Source: a bacterium (GTDB lineage: Bacteria; Sumerlaeota; Sumerlaeia; SLMS01). Taken from it: a stretch of 64,000 bases of DNA. Position 1 is the first letter of the stretch. The number at the start of each line of letters is the position of its first letter. Of this stretch, positions 26,780 to 36,172 are shown one piece after another. Below the pieces are notes generated by a model, which saw only the letters and a program-made list of their open reading frames with translations, did not search any database and had not been told where the DNA came from. The position numbers and the translations under genes were made by a program. Location: NCBI GenBank assembly GCA_016125005.1, contig WGMQ01000062.1:30934-94933 (forward strand). The letters are read 5' to 3'.

Positions 26780-26902
26780 CTTACTCGTCAGCGGGCCGCC
26801 CCTGAAACCGGGAATGCCCCTCATCTAGTCATCCGTCGGCAGGAAGGATCGGTGCTTTGTATTCTATCCCGCCAACTTCCATTGTCGCTTTTCGGAACAG
26901 CG

Positions 26903-27064
26903 TTACAAGGAGAATACGAAAGCATCCTCAACCGCGATCGGTGAGATCACACAAAAGCCCGGGCTTTCCGCCCGTTTCGACCCGAAAACTATTCGGCCGG
27001 ACCGCGCTGTCAGGTGCCAGACCGGCGTGTCTTTGTTCGATTCGATGGGAAATTCCACCTCCAT
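26903..27064 (-). CDS. Possible 53-residue small protein
   Basis: ATG at 27064, TAA at 26903-26905, with AGG six bases before the start. The peptide begins MEVEFPIESNKDTPVW and ends VEDAFVFSL; I recognise no family. Third-position GC is only moderate compared with neighbouring genes, which weakens the case. The support is positional: the orphan terminator lies about 120 bases downstream on the same strand and needs a transcript. It could equally be a chance frame inside a non-coding RNA. Confidence 0.22.
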   Translation of the reverse strand: MEVEFPIESNKDTPVWHLTARSGRIVFGSKRAESPGFCVISPIAVEDAFVFSL

Positions 27065-27156
27065 TTCAACCTGAGAACAAACCTCACTCAGGGTTTTTGG
27101 ATCAAGCTATCCTGTGAAGTGCTCACCTCATTCGCAAGGGAACCTGCTTTCCTGTC

Positions 27157-28125
27157 ATGGCTGCCATGATTGAAATCAAAAGTCTGAGGAAGGAGTTCGG
27201 ATCGTTCGTCGCGGTCGACGGTGTGTCGTTCAACGTCGCGCGCGGCGAAGTCCTGGGCTTCCTGGGCCCCAACGGGGCTGGTAAGTCGACCACCATGAAG
27301 ATGATCACCGGTTTTCTGGCTCCGACCAGCGGTACCGCGGTGGTGTGTGGTCACGATATTCTCCGCGATCCCATGAAGGTTAAGGCGGCGATCGGCTATC
27401 TGCCCGAAGGCGCACCTGCCTATCCAGAAATGACGCCGTGGAGCTTCCTGAACTTCATCGGCCAGATTCGCGGCTTCCGTGGCGCGGACCTTCGTCGCCG
27501 CGTCGACGAGGCGGTGCAGAAGACGTCGCTGGATTCGCACCTTTATGTGCCGATCGAGTCCCTCTCCAAGGGCTACAAGCGCCGCGTCGGCCTCGCGCAG
27601 GCCATCATCCACAACCCCGAAGTCCTCATCATGGACGAGCCGACCGACGGCCTTGATCCGAACCAGAAGCACGAGGTTCGCAAGCTGATCGGCGAGATGG
27701 CGAAGGATAAGGCCATCATCCTGTCCACGCACATTCTGGAGGAAGTCGAGGCCATCTGCACGCGCGCTGTCATCATCGCCGCGGGCAAGGTGATTGCCGA
27801 CGGCACTCCGGCCCAGCTCGCCGCTCGCTCCGACCGCCACAACAACATCACCCTGCGTGTCCAGTCCCGGACGGCGGGGAACTTCAAGGATCACGTCTCC
27901 AGCGTCTCGGGCGTCTCCGAGGTGCTGATGGTGCGCGAGCACGACGGCGTGGCGACCTGGCGCATCGTGCCGAAGTCCGGCGCGGCGCTCATCACGCAGG
28001 TCGGCGCCCTTGCCCGCCAGAACAACTGGGAAGTGCTTGAGATTCGTCTCGAGCAAGGCCGTCTCGACGAGGTCTTCCGTGACCTGACCGCCGACGCGAC
28101 CGCCAAAGCCGGAAGGGAGAACTGA
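27157..28125 (+). CDS. ABC transporter ATP-binding protein, GldA-like
   Basis: 322 residues. Walker A GPNGAGKST, Q-loop region GYLPEGAPAYPEMT, signature LSKGYKRR, Walker B VLIMDEPTDGLDP and the switch His in LSTHILEE are all intact. The ~80-residue C-terminal extension is typical of ABC-2-type ATPases of the GldA/NosF group. Together with the following permease, Gld-type auxiliary protein and DUF4340 protein it forms a four-gene plus-strand operon. In Bacteroidetes, GldAFG is linked to gliding; in other phyla the set is common with unknown cargo. A second in-frame ATG lies three codons in; either could be used. Confidence 0.92.
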   Translation: MAAMIEIKSLRKEFGSFVAVDGVSFNVARGEVLGFLGPNGAGKSTTMKMITGFLAPTSGTAVVCGHDILRDPMKVKAAIGYLPEGAPAYPEMTPWSFLNFIGQIRGFRGADLRRRVDEAVQKTSLDSHLYVPIESLSKGYKRRVGLAQAIIHNPEVLIMDEPTDGLDPNQKHEVRKLIGEMAKDKAIILSTHILEEVEAICTRAVIIAAGKVIADGTPAQLAARSDRHNNITLRVQSRTAGNFKDHVSSVSGVSEVLMVREHDGVATWRIVPKSGAALITQVGALARQNNWEVLEIRLEQGRLDEVFRDLTADATAKAGREN

Positions 28126-28130
28126 CGCTC

Positions 28131-28865
28131 ATGGGCCACACCCTGACCATTGTGAAGCGCGAACTGGCCAGCTACTTCATCACGCCGGTCGCCTACGTCT
28201 TCATCGTGATCTTCCTCTTCCTGACGGGGATCTTCACGTTCTATCTCGGCAGCTTCTTCGAGCGCGGCATGGCCGACCTCACGCCGTTCTTCGTGTTCCA
28301 TCCGTGGCTGTACCTGTTCCTCATTCCGGCGATCTCCATGCGCCTTTGGTCCGAGGAACGGAAGCAGGGCACCATCGAACTGCTGATGACGCTCCCGATT
28401 CCCATGTATGCGATGGTGCTGGGCAAGTTCCTCGCGGCCTGGCTCTTCACGGCCATCGCGCTGGCGCTCACGTTCCCGCTTTGGATCACCGTCAATTACC
28501 TCGGCACACCGGACAACGGCGTGATCCTCGCCGGCTACATCGGCAGCTTCATGCTGGCGGGCGCCTACCTGGCGATCGGAGCCTTCATCTCGTCGATCAG
28601 CAAGAATCAGGTGATTTCCTTCGTCGGTTCCGTCGTCGTCTGCCTGCTGTTCATCCTTGCCGGTTTCCCCGTGGTGCTCGAGTTCGTCAGCGGCCTCGCG
28701 CCGCAGTGGCTCATCAACACCATCAGCCAGTTCAGCTTCCTGACGAACTTCGAGTCCCTGACCAAGGGGATCATCGACGGGCGTTTCATCGTGTATGTGT
28801 TGTCCATGATCGGGTGCTTCCTTTTTGCGAACGCCGTCATGGTTGAAATGAAGAAGGCCGATTGA
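28131..28865 (+). CDS. ABC-2 type permease, GldF-like
   Basis: 244 residues with six hydrophobic segments. The opening TIVKRELASYFITPVAYVFIVIFLFLTGIF pattern (first ~30 residues) is characteristic of GldF/NosY-type permeases, as is the EERKQGTIELLMTLPI segment in the first cytoplasmic loop. It starts five bases after the ATPase stop codon and surely pairs with that ATPase. The substrate is unknown. Confidence 0.9.
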   Translation: MGHTLTIVKRELASYFITPVAYVFIVIFLFLTGIFTFYLGSFFERGMADLTPFFVFHPWLYLFLIPAISMRLWSEERKQGTIELLMTLPIPMYAMVLGKFLAAWLFTAIALALTFPLWITVNYLGTPDNGVILAGYIGSFMLAGAYLAIGAFISSISKNQVISFVGSVVVCLLFILAGFPVVLEFVSGLAPQWLINTISQFSFLTNFESLTKGIIDGRFIVYVLSMIGCFLFANAVMVEMKKAD

Positions 28866-28887
28866 GGACAGGAGGGAAAACACGACC

Positions 28888-30780
28888 ATGCTAGCCAAGA
28901 AACTCATCGGAACCGGCGGCCTTGTGACGGCGCTGGTACTTCTTCTGGGGATCAATACGATCTCCAACAACTCGATGCGCGGTGCGCGCCTCGATCTGAC
29001 CGAGAACAAGCTCTATACGCTGACCGATGGCTCCAAGAACATCGTTCGCGAACTGCCCGACCCGATCACGCTCCGCTTCTTCTATTCGGAGAAGATCGGC
29101 AATGGCGTCCCGCAGATCAACTCCTACGCCACGCGCGTTCGCGAGTTGCTTGAGGAGTACGTCGCCGTCTCGAACGGAAAGCTCAAGCTCGAGGTCATCG
29201 ACCCGGAGCCCTTCTCCGAGGCCGAGGAACGCGCGGTCCAGGCAGGCATGCAGGGCGCCCCGCTATCTCGCTCGGAGAGCCTCTACTTCGGCCTCGAAGC
29301 GGTCGACACCACCGACCAGCAGAAGACCATTTCCTTCTTCAACCAGGAGCGCGAACAGTTCCTGGAGTACGACATCAGCCAGCTCATCTACAACGTCGCG
29401 CACCCCAAGAAGCGCAAGGTCGTGGTCCTCTCGCCGCTGCCCGTCAACGGCGAGGATGTCGACCCGATGGCCCGCATGATGGGCCGCGCACAGGGTGGGG
29501 ACCCGTGGGTCATCATCCAGTCGCTGCGCGAGCTGTACGACGTGGAAGTGATCGACAACAAGGTCGAGGAGCTTCCCGCCGAGATGGACGCGCTGCTCCT
29601 TGTCCATCCCAAGGAGCTCTCCGACAAGCTGCTCTACCAGATCGACCAATACGTGCTGAAGGGTGGCAAGACGGCCGTCTTCGTCGACCCGCACGCGGAG
29701 GTCGACCAGCCCCCGTCAAACCCGCAGAACCCCATGCAGTCCATGATGGCCCCCCGCGGATCCGACCTGCCGACGCTCTTCAAGAGCTGGGGCATTGAAC
29801 TGGTCAGCGGCAAGGTCGTCGGCGACCGCGACCGCGCCATCGAGGTCCCCACCGGCAACCAGGCTCGTCCCAAGATTGTTCCCTTCGTCGTCTATCAGGC
29901 ACTCACCCAGGACGACGTGAACAAGGACGAGACCATCACGAGCCAGCTCAACCGGCTCCAGCTCGCCATGCCGGGGGCGCTTCGCAAGATCGAAGGGGGC
30001 ACGACCACGGTCACGCCGCTGCTCGAGTCCTCCAGCGAATCGGAACTCATCGACGTCGACAAGGTGCGCATGTTCCCCGACCCGGAGGAGATGCTCAAGA
30101 ACTTCACCTCGCTGAAGACCAAGCAGATTCTCGCCGCGCGCGTTTCCGGTGTTGTCAAGACCGCCTACCCGACGGGCGTGGAGGGCACCAAGGATCCGAA
30201 TCACCTCGACGAATCCAAGGAGCCCATCAACGTCTTCGTCTTTGCGGACGTCGACATGCTGACCGATCGCCTCTGGGTGCAGACCCAGCGGTTCCTCGGC
30301 CAGACGGTGCGCATCCCGATGGCGCAGAACGGCGACATGGTGATCAACACGGTCGACCTGCTGAGTGGCTCGGACGACCTGATCGCGATTCGTAGCCGCG
30401 GCAAGTTCAACCGTCCCTTCGAACGCGTGGAGCAAATCCGCAAGGACGCCGAAGAGCGCTTCTCCGCACGGATGAAGGAGCTCCAGGACAAGCTGGAGCA
30501 GACGGAAAAGGAACTGGCCGACCTGCAGAAGGAGCGCGGCGACTCGGGCTCGGGAGCACTTCTCCTCACTGACGAACAGCGCGCCAAGATCGAACAGTTC
30601 CAGGAAGAGCGCCTCAAGACCCGCAAGGAATTGCGCGGCGTCGAGCTGGCACTGCGCCAGGACATCGAGAAGCTCGGCACGAAGATGAAGCTCCTCAACA
30701 TCGGCCTGATGCCGTTGCTGGTGGGCGTGCTGGCCGTGGGCCTTGGGTTCATGCGCTCGCACCGTCGCCGTCGTCGTTAA
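28888..30780 (+). CDS. GldG family auxiliary protein of the ABC transporter
   Basis: 630 residues. One N-terminal membrane helix (~10-28), then a long extracytoplasmic region that opens with LDLTENKLYTLTDGSKNIVRELPDPITLRFFYS-type sequence (~32-65), the hallmark of GldG / 'ABC-type uncharacterized transport system' proteins. A coiled coil (~525-595, Glu/Lys/Leu heptads) and a C-terminal membrane helix (~600-622) followed by RRRRR anchor both ends. It probably forms the large periplasmic part of the transporter. The ribosome site GGAGGGAAAA precedes the ATG. Confidence 0.88.
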   Translation: MLAKKLIGTGGLVTALVLLLGINTISNNSMRGARLDLTENKLYTLTDGSKNIVRELPDPITLRFFYSEKIGNGVPQINSYATRVRELLEEYVAVSNGKLKLEVIDPEPFSEAEERAVQAGMQGAPLSRSESLYFGLEAVDTTDQQKTISFFNQEREQFLEYDISQLIYNVAHPKKRKVVVLSPLPVNGEDVDPMARMMGRAQGGDPWVIIQSLRELYDVEVIDNKVEELPAEMDALLLVHPKELSDKLLYQIDQYVLKGGKTAVFVDPHAEVDQPPSNPQNPMQSMMAPRGSDLPTLFKSWGIELVSGKVVGDRDRAIEVPTGNQARPKIVPFVVYQALTQDDVNKDETITSQLNRLQLAMPGALRKIEGGTTTVTPLLESSSESELIDVDKVRMFPDPEEMLKNFTSLKTKQILAARVSGVVKTAYPTGVEGTKDPNHLDESKEPINVFVFADVDMLTDRLWVQTQRFLGQTVRIPMAQNGDMVINTVDLLSGSDDLIAIRSRGKFNRPFERVEQIRKDAEERFSARMKELQDKLEQTEKELADLQKERGDSGSGALLLTDEQRAKIEQFQEERLKTRKELRGVELALRQDIEKLGTKMKLLNIGLMPLLVGVLAVGLGFMRSHRRRRR

Positions 30781-30828
30781 CGGAACTCCTCATCTGACCA
30801 AGTCCCAAACGAAAGGCTTCATGCAACG

Positions 30829-32076
30829 ATGAATACGAAGGTAATCGCGATCGTGGGCGCCTTGGCGGCAGTGGTGGCCGTCGGCGCCATCGTGACAGGC
30901 CGGAAGGGAAGTGAGACCACGGAGGTCGTCGCTCCGTCCGAGCTCCTTGTTCCGGTTCTCGACAAGCGAATCAATGACGTGGCACAGATTCAGGTGGAGG
31001 ACTCTACCTCCAGCATCACCCTCACCCGCACCGAGGGTATCTGGCGCGTGGTCCAGAGCGACAACTACCCCGCGAACTTTACCCCGATCAGCCAGCTCGT
31101 GGGCCAGCTCGCTGAGCTAAAGAAGGTCGAGGCCAAGACCTCGAACCCCGACCTATACGACCGCCTTGAGGTCGAGGATCCCGGTCCCGACGCGAAGAGC
31201 AAAGTCGTTCGCCTCTCTGACTCGGGCGGCAAAGACATCGCCTCGATCATCATCGGCAAGAGCTGGTACCCGCCCGGTGGCAGCGGCAGCGTCCAGTACC
31301 GGTACGCTCGCGTGCTTGGGAACAAGGATTCGTGGCTCGTCTCGGGCAACCTCAACGTGCAGACCACTGCGCGCACCTGGATGAACACCGAGATTGTGTC
31401 GATCCCCGCCTCCCGTATCCAGAGCGTCGAGGTCACTCATCCCGATGGCGAGACGGTGACGGTTCGCAAGTCGAAGGAAACCGATCCCAACTACGTGCTC
31501 GAGACGCTCCCGCCGATGCGCGAGCTGACCGCTGAGTCACGTCCCAACGAACTTGCTGGTGCGTTCACGTCGCTGCGTTTCGACGAAGTCAAGCCCGCCA
31601 AGGTTGCTGAGGGGGCCACCACCACGGCCACTTTGGTGGCAAAGAGCTTCGACGGCCTGGTTCTGCGCGGCGAGATTCGTCCTGAGGATGGGAAGACCTA
31701 CCTGATCGTCAGCGCCAGCGTCGATGCAGAGACCATCGACAAGGTCAATGCCCAGCGTCAGGCCGACGCCGATCAGCAGAACGAGGCCAACAAGGACGTG
31801 GAGGATCACGTCAAGGTCGAGCCTCAGTTGGTCGACAAGGCAAAGATCGAGAAGGAAGCGGAGGACCTGAACGCCAAGGTGCGTGACTGGGCCTACGTGG
31901 TCCCCTCCTACCAGTCGGAGCGCTTCCAGCGCCGCAACGAGTTCTACCTCAAGGCTGCGACCGACGAGGAGATCATTGGCGGGCCCGTGGCTCCGGAACC
32001 GTCCGCCGAGGATGATGGTACCAGTGGCGCCGTCACCATCGACTCCGCGCCCGTGGAGCCCGAATCCAGCAACTGA
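30829..32076 (+). CDS. DUF4340 protein of the Gld-like ABC operon
   Basis: 415 residues. A single N-terminal helix (VIAIVGALAAVVAVGAIV) is followed by a beta-rich exported domain with the DUF4340 pattern: ITLTRTEGIWRVVQSDNYPA, then LKKVEAKTSNPDLYDRLEVEDPG. The C-terminus is acidic and low in complexity. DUF4340 genes commonly follow gldG-like genes; I infer a structural partner of the complex. It is last in the operon, followed by a bidirectional terminator. Confidence 0.86.
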   Translation: MNTKVIAIVGALAAVVAVGAIVTGRKGSETTEVVAPSELLVPVLDKRINDVAQIQVEDSTSSITLTRTEGIWRVVQSDNYPANFTPISQLVGQLAELKKVEAKTSNPDLYDRLEVEDPGPDAKSKVVRLSDSGGKDIASIIIGKSWYPPGGSGSVQYRYARVLGNKDSWLVSGNLNVQTTARTWMNTEIVSIPASRIQSVEVTHPDGETVTVRKSKETDPNYVLETLPPMRELTAESRPNELAGAFTSLRFDEVKPAKVAEGATTTATLVAKSFDGLVLRGEIRPEDGKTYLIVSASVDAETIDKVNAQRQADADQQNEANKDVEDHVKVEPQLVDKAKIEKEAEDLNAKVRDWAYVVPSYQSERFQRRNEFYLKAATDEEIIGGPVAPEPSAEDDGTSGAVTIDSAPVEPESSN

Positions 32077-32097
32077 TCCGTCTATACCCCCGATGAA

Positions 32098-32130
32098 TGA
32101 ACGAGCCACCCTGCGCGGGTGGCTCGTTCA
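32098..32130. terminator. Bidirectional terminator between convergent genes
   Basis: 14-bp perfect inverted repeat (TGAACGAGCCACCC / GGGTGGCTCGTTCA) with a 5-base loop, then ATTTC on the plus strand. It lies between the DUF4340 stop and the convergent glycosyltransferase stop. Confidence 0.82.
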
Positions 32131-32133
32131 ATT

Positions 32134-33312
32134 TCAAGCGCCCGTGGCGCGGTGGAATTCCTCCAGCAGCGTTGGCTCTTCCCGCTCCCAGCAATGCCGT
32201 TCGCGCGCGGCCTCGCGTGCGGTCCGGCGCATCGAAAGGAGGAGGTCGTTGTCGGAAGCCAGTTGCTCGATCGCCGCTGCGAGCGCGTTGGGCGTTTCGT
32301 CGATGAGCACGCCGGCGCCCGGAGCCTCCTCCATCGCCTCTCGCTGACCGGCAGTCTTTGTCGCAATCACCGCCAAGCCCGCCGTCAAGTACTGGAAGAG
32401 CTTGTTGGTGATGGTGAGATCGCGGCTTGGAATGAGGCTGGATTCCAGGGCCAGACCGATGTCGTGCTGCGAGATGGCAGAGTGCAGGTCCGCGTTGGGC
32501 ACCGGGGCGTGCAGGTGAACGCGGTCGCGCCACGCGGGCGGAATCTGGGAGTCGATCCACCCGCGATAACGAGCATAGAGCGTCCCGCGCAGATGCACTT
32601 CCACGGGCGCCGAAAGAAGTCGCAGGGCCTCAAAAAGCAACTCCAGGCCACGCCCCGGTCCGATGGTTTGTGAGAACCAGTGCAGTCGTACAGGTCCACT
32701 GCGGGCGATCGTGGGCTCGGCTCCCAACGGGAAGACATTCCGCACCACAGTCGGCGGAGCCACGCCATGGCGTTCCGCCAAAGCCGCAGCCAGGGCGCGC
32801 GATGTGGTGAGTCGATAGACGCCGCGCCGGAGCAGCGAACCCTCAAGCCTAGCCAAATCCTTCACCGGTCGGCTGGCGCGCGCGGCAGGAAGCAGGTCCT
32901 CTGAAAACCAGTCCTCCAGATCGACGCCCACCGGGAATCCTTCATCGGCGAGGCGGTCCGCAGCCCAGAGAGCTGCCTCGGAATGCGCGATCACCAGTTG
33001 GGGGCGAAGCTCACGAGCCACGCGCAGCATCTCCCGGGGGCACAGCCCGAACCGTTCCGGCAGTCCCAGCCGGCGAAAGCGCCGTGCCGCGCCGCGCCGA
33101 AGCCGGGCGAGTCCACGGCCCACGGACCCTGTTGGGTTCAGGTAGTCGAAAGAGAACCGCGAAGCGAGGGCCCGATCCATCGCCGCCAGCCCATCGTCGA
33201 TTCGAACCCCGCGCACTTGCACTTCCGCTCCCAGTCGTGCGAGAGCGTCAGCCTCTTTCTGGGGCCGCGGTGCCGTGCATAAGTGACCGCCAATCAGGAT
33301 CAGCACTCTCAT
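32134..33312 (-). CDS. GT-B fold glycosyltransferase (GT4-like)
   Basis: 392 residues. The N-terminal Rossmann half starts MRVLILIGGHLC and has VIAHSEAALWAA. The C-terminal half has RLHWFSQTIGPGRGLELLFEAL, DIGLALESSL and KLFQYLTAGLAVIAT, the nucleotide-sugar-binding pattern of GT4-type retaining enzymes (the usual E-x7-E is partly replaced). It is probably soluble or peripheral and acts in surface glycan synthesis. It stands alone on the minus strand; no other glycan genes adjoin it. The frame starts at an ATG that gives a clean N-terminal beta strand. Confidence 0.8.
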   Translation of the reverse strand: MRVLILIGGHLCTAPRPQKEADALARLGAEVQVRGVRIDDGLAAMDRALASRFSFDYLNPTGSVGRGLARLRRGAARRFRRLGLPERFGLCPREMLRVARELRPQLVIAHSEAALWAADRLADEGFPVGVDLEDWFSEDLLPAARASRPVKDLARLEGSLLRRGVYRLTTSRALAAALAERHGVAPPTVVRNVFPLGAEPTIARSGPVRLHWFSQTIGPGRGLELLFEALRLLSAPVEVHLRGTLYARYRGWIDSQIPPAWRDRVHLHAPVPNADLHSAISQHDIGLALESSLIPSRDLTITNKLFQYLTAGLAVIATKTAGQREAMEEAPGAGVLIDETPNALAAAIEQLASDNDLLLSMRRTAREAARERHCWEREEPTLLEEFHRATGA

Positions 33313-33546
33313 AGAGACAGCGCAACATGGTCCCTCAGATGGTTCGAGGGAAAACCCCCTTCCGCCAAAAAGTAATCGAGTCCGTTCGAATTAGGTCGAA
33401 TTTATGAAAAGACACTGGACGTGGGCTGTTTCCTGTACCAAGATCTCAAGTGGTGTGAAAGCGTTCGATTTGTACGATCGCCAGACCAATTTGGCCCTGA
33501 CCATCGTCCATCGACATCAATCCAAGCACCGGAAAGGGCTCTTCCG

Positions 33547-34992
33547 ATGAAGCCAAGGATTCTAGTAGCAGGACTTTTTGTGGCGAGCATGGCGACCGCT
33601 GCCTCCGCCGCGACCATCAATGTTCCCGCCGACCAGGCGACGGTCCAGGGAGCCGTCACCGCTGCGGTCAACGGCGACGAGATCGTCATCGCTCCGGGCA
33701 CGTATGTGGGAGCCGTCCTCGTCGAGGACAAGTCGATCACCCTTCGCGGTTCTGACGCGAATAACCGCCCTGTGCTGGCTCTGGGCCGCACGGGAGGCAG
33801 CTCCGGCATCGGTTTCGCCAACTCGGGCATGCTGATCGTCGGCGACGGGATCACCGTCAGCGTCGAGAATCTCATCCTGATTCCCGATACCGCCAACATC
33901 CCTGACCGCATGGTGCAGACATCGACGCGCAACGATGCCGCCACCATCACTGCCAGCTTCGAGAACATCCTGATCACCGGCAATGCGGGCAGCAATGTCC
34001 CCTCCGTCACGAGCGTGTTCGACACCGCCACAGCGATGGGGACGACGTGCAGCTCCGACGGAATGTACCTGGTCAACCGCGCCTTCCTCACTTCGCTGAA
34101 GGCGGCCACCGGCGTCTATACGCTGACCGACGTCACGGTTATCGGTGCCGGTCGCGATGGCATCGTCGCCTTCCCGAACGGAGCGGGCTCCTCGCTCACC
34201 GCCTCGGGTGTCAAGATTGCCCGCAGCACGCGCAACTACACCCAGTGGGGCGACGACAACAACAACACGACGGCCTACACGGTGACGGGTACCCGCGCCA
34301 ATCCGGGCCTCCTGATCATCAACAACACCAACGCCGGCAGCGGCAACGGTGTGCAGGGGATCAACGGTGGCGGTACCATTGTCATCGATCACCTTGTCCA
34401 CCTGAACAACGTGGATCCGTACATCATCACCGGTGGCAACGTTGGGTCCGTCACCATCACGGACTCTCTGATTGCCGAGACCCTCAATGATGACGGCTTG
34501 GCCATCTACGGCGGCGGCGACGCCCCGAATATTGCGATCTCCAACACCACCTTCTATAACAACGGTGTGGCCAGTGGCAGCACAGCCGGCCTTTGGTTCG
34601 CCGCGGTGGAACCCACCTACACGGTCACCGATTGTATCTTCGCGGCCGGGGCGGCTGATCGCGGCGGCCTCGTGCTGAACGCCAGCGTCGGCGCCCGGGT
34701 CACCGCCAGCAACAACGCCTTCGTCTTCGCGGGCGCCAACGCGCTCACCCAGACGATCTTCGGCTCTGGCGCCCCCGTTGCCAGCGAGACTGGCACCATC
34801 ACGGCTGATCCGGTGTTCTCCAGCACCAGCGTGACCAGCCTGGCCGACCTCACCACCGCGTTCGATGTCACCGCGACTGCCTACGCCACGGCTTCCAGCA
34901 CCGCGGACAAGCTTAATGGCTGGGGTGACGGACCGACTGTTGTCGTCACGCCGACCCCGCTCGCCGCCCAGGCATGGGAAAACTACCAGTAA
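33547..34992 (+). CDS. Secreted right-handed beta-helix protein
   Basis: 481 residues. Signal peptide MKPRILVAGLFVASM with a cut likely after ASA. The mature start, INVPADQATVQGAVTAAVNGDEIVIAPGTY, is the classic cap of pectate-lyase-like / PbH1 repeat proteins, and successive ~20-30-residue coils rich in Asn, Thr, Val and Gly follow through ~450. I see no lyase Lys/Arg catalytic pattern. It may bind or act on polysaccharide, or be a structural exoprotein. The ATG at 33547 follows a purine-rich GGAAAGGG. It has its own terminator. A Thr/Pro-rich C-terminus ends WENYQ with no sorting signal. Confidence 0.8.
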   Translation: MKPRILVAGLFVASMATAASAATINVPADQATVQGAVTAAVNGDEIVIAPGTYVGAVLVEDKSITLRGSDANNRPVLALGRTGGSSGIGFANSGMLIVGDGITVSVENLILIPDTANIPDRMVQTSTRNDAATITASFENILITGNAGSNVPSVTSVFDTATAMGTTCSSDGMYLVNRAFLTSLKAATGVYTLTDVTVIGAGRDGIVAFPNGAGSSLTASGVKIARSTRNYTQWGDDNNNTTAYTVTGTRANPGLLIINNTNAGSGNGVQGINGGGTIVIDHLVHLNNVDPYIITGGNVGSVTITDSLIAETLNDDGLAIYGGGDAPNIAISNTTFYNNGVASGSTAGLWFAAVEPTYTVTDCIFAAGAADRGGLVLNASVGARVTASNNAFVFAGANALTQTIFGSGAPVASETGTITADPVFSSTSVTSLADLTTAFDVTATAYATASSTADKLNGWGDGPTVVVTPTPLAAQAWENYQ

Positions 34993-35021
34993 GCTGTTCC
35001 GAAGTCCTGCCGACACAACCT

Positions 35022-35057
35022 GCCGCTCCCAGTGCCACCGCACTGGGAGCGGCTTTT
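35022..35057 (+). terminator. Intrinsic terminator after the beta-helix gene
   Basis: 14-bp perfect stem GCCGCTCCCAGTGC / GCACTGGGAGCGGC with a CACC loop, followed by TTTT. Confidence 0.93.
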
Positions 35058-35059
35058 CG

Positions 35060-36172
35060 TCATGGGGCCACGCCCGGGAGCCTCCCCGCCAGGTCCAGCA
35101 CCCCGTAGCGCCCGCAAATCCTGACGACTTGCTCCAGGGGAATTGCTTCCCGCCGGTGCCCGTTAACGCCAACCGTATCGGTCGCCTGGAGGAGGGAATT
35201 GAGGAGTGCCTCCTCGGTCGCCTCCACGGCGGCAAGGAACAGCGGATTCATCGCGTGATTGGCCAGCGTGGCCACGGACGGCGTCAGCAGTCCGCCCCGA
35301 TGGGGAATGCGATAGGCCGTCGAAAAGGCGATCACGTAGTCCCCCGAACCGTTCTCCATCACCGAGCCCGTCTGGCCCAGTCCCAGCGCGGCGCGCGCCG
35401 CAAGGCGACCGAGATTTCGGGGACAGAGCGGCGCATCGGTGGCCACCACGATCATGCACGACCCATCGCCATCGGGTTTCGGCGTGTACTGGCTGAGGAA
35501 GAACTCGCCCAACTCCCTACCCACCGGAGCCCCGTTGATCGTCAGGATTCCGTCGTAGTTCGACTGCACGAGCACGCCCACCGTATAGCCGCCGCGGTCT
35601 GTGGGAATGCGGCGTGACGCGGTGCCGATGCCCCCCTTGAAGCCAAAGCACGATGTCCCAGTTCCCGCCCCGACACAGCCCTCGGCCACCGGACCCGGGC
35701 TCGCCGTGGCAAGCGCCGTCAGAACGTCCTCTGCCGTGACGTGCATTCCGCGGATATCGTTCAGGTAGCCGTCATTGGTTTCGCCCACCACGGCATTAAC
35801 CGACTGGACCGCCTCGTTTCCCGGCATCGCCAGCACATGACGGATGAGGCCGGTCAGGCCGGCGGCGACGGACAGCGTGTTGGTGAGCACGATGGGGCAC
35901 TCCAGCGAGCCCAGTTCCGCGATCTGGGTCGCACCGGCCAGCTTGCCGAAGCCGTTGGCACAATGCACCGCGGCGGCGAGCTTCTCCTGGAAGATGTTCC
36001 CCTCGTGAGGGATAATCGCGGTAACGCCCGTGCGGACCGAATCCCCGCGCACCAGCGTTTGATGCCCGATGCGCACCCCAGCCACGTCCGTGATGGCATT
36101 GGCGGATCCCGTGGGAAGGATCCCGATTTGGATGCCCAATTCCCGGGCCCGCGCCCGTCTCCGTCCATTCAT
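35060..36172 (-). CDS. P1 family peptidase (DmpA/BapA-like aminopeptidase-esterase)
   Basis: 370 residues. Ntn-type hydrolases of this family cut themselves to expose a catalytic Ser or Thr and act on beta-peptides, D-amino acid esters or small N-terminal peptides. Typical segments: ITDVAGVRIGHQTL at the N-terminus, VGETNDGYLND, GAGTGTSCFGFKGGIGTASR around the core, and VVATDAPLCPRNLGRLAAR at the end of the large fold. The ATG at 36172 has GGAAGG seven bases upstream and removes a 41-residue unrelated leader that opens at 36295. The true cleavage site is not obvious by eye. It is divergent from the GNAT-nitrilase gene. Confidence 0.86.
   Translation of the reverse strand: MNGRRRARARELGIQIGILPTGSANAITDVAGVRIGHQTLVRGDSVRTGVTAIIPHEGNIFQEKLAAAVHCANGFGKLAGATQIAELGSLECPIVLTNTLSVAAGLTGLIRHVLAMPGNEAVQSVNAVVGETNDGYLNDIRGMHVTAEDVLTALATASPGPVAEGCVGAGTGTSCFGFKGGIGTASRRIPTDRGGYTVGVLVQSNYDGILTINGAPVGRELGEFFLSQYTPKPDGDGSCMIVVATDAPLCPRNLGRLAARAALGLGQTGSVMENGSGDYVIAFSTAYRIPHRGGLLTPSVATLANHAMNPLFLAAVEATEEALLNSLLQATDTVGVNGHRREAIPLEQVVRICGRYGVLDLAGRLPGVAP

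Larger units (their letters stand above)
26608..27156. other. 549-base intergenic region with an orphan minus-strand terminator
   Basis: The GC is visibly lower than in the flanks. It contains the strong terminator at 26730-26779 facing the minus strand, a possible 53-residue minus-strand frame at 26903-27064, and a palindrome AAAGCCCGGGCTTT near 26955. On the plus strand nothing but the upstream region of the ABC operon is seen. Confidence 0.5.

Noticed and set aside
26780..27150. 6S RNA, SRP RNA or tmRNA in the orphan-terminator region
   Set aside because: The characteristic loops (e.g. GGAAG-AGCAG of SRP RNA) are absent.
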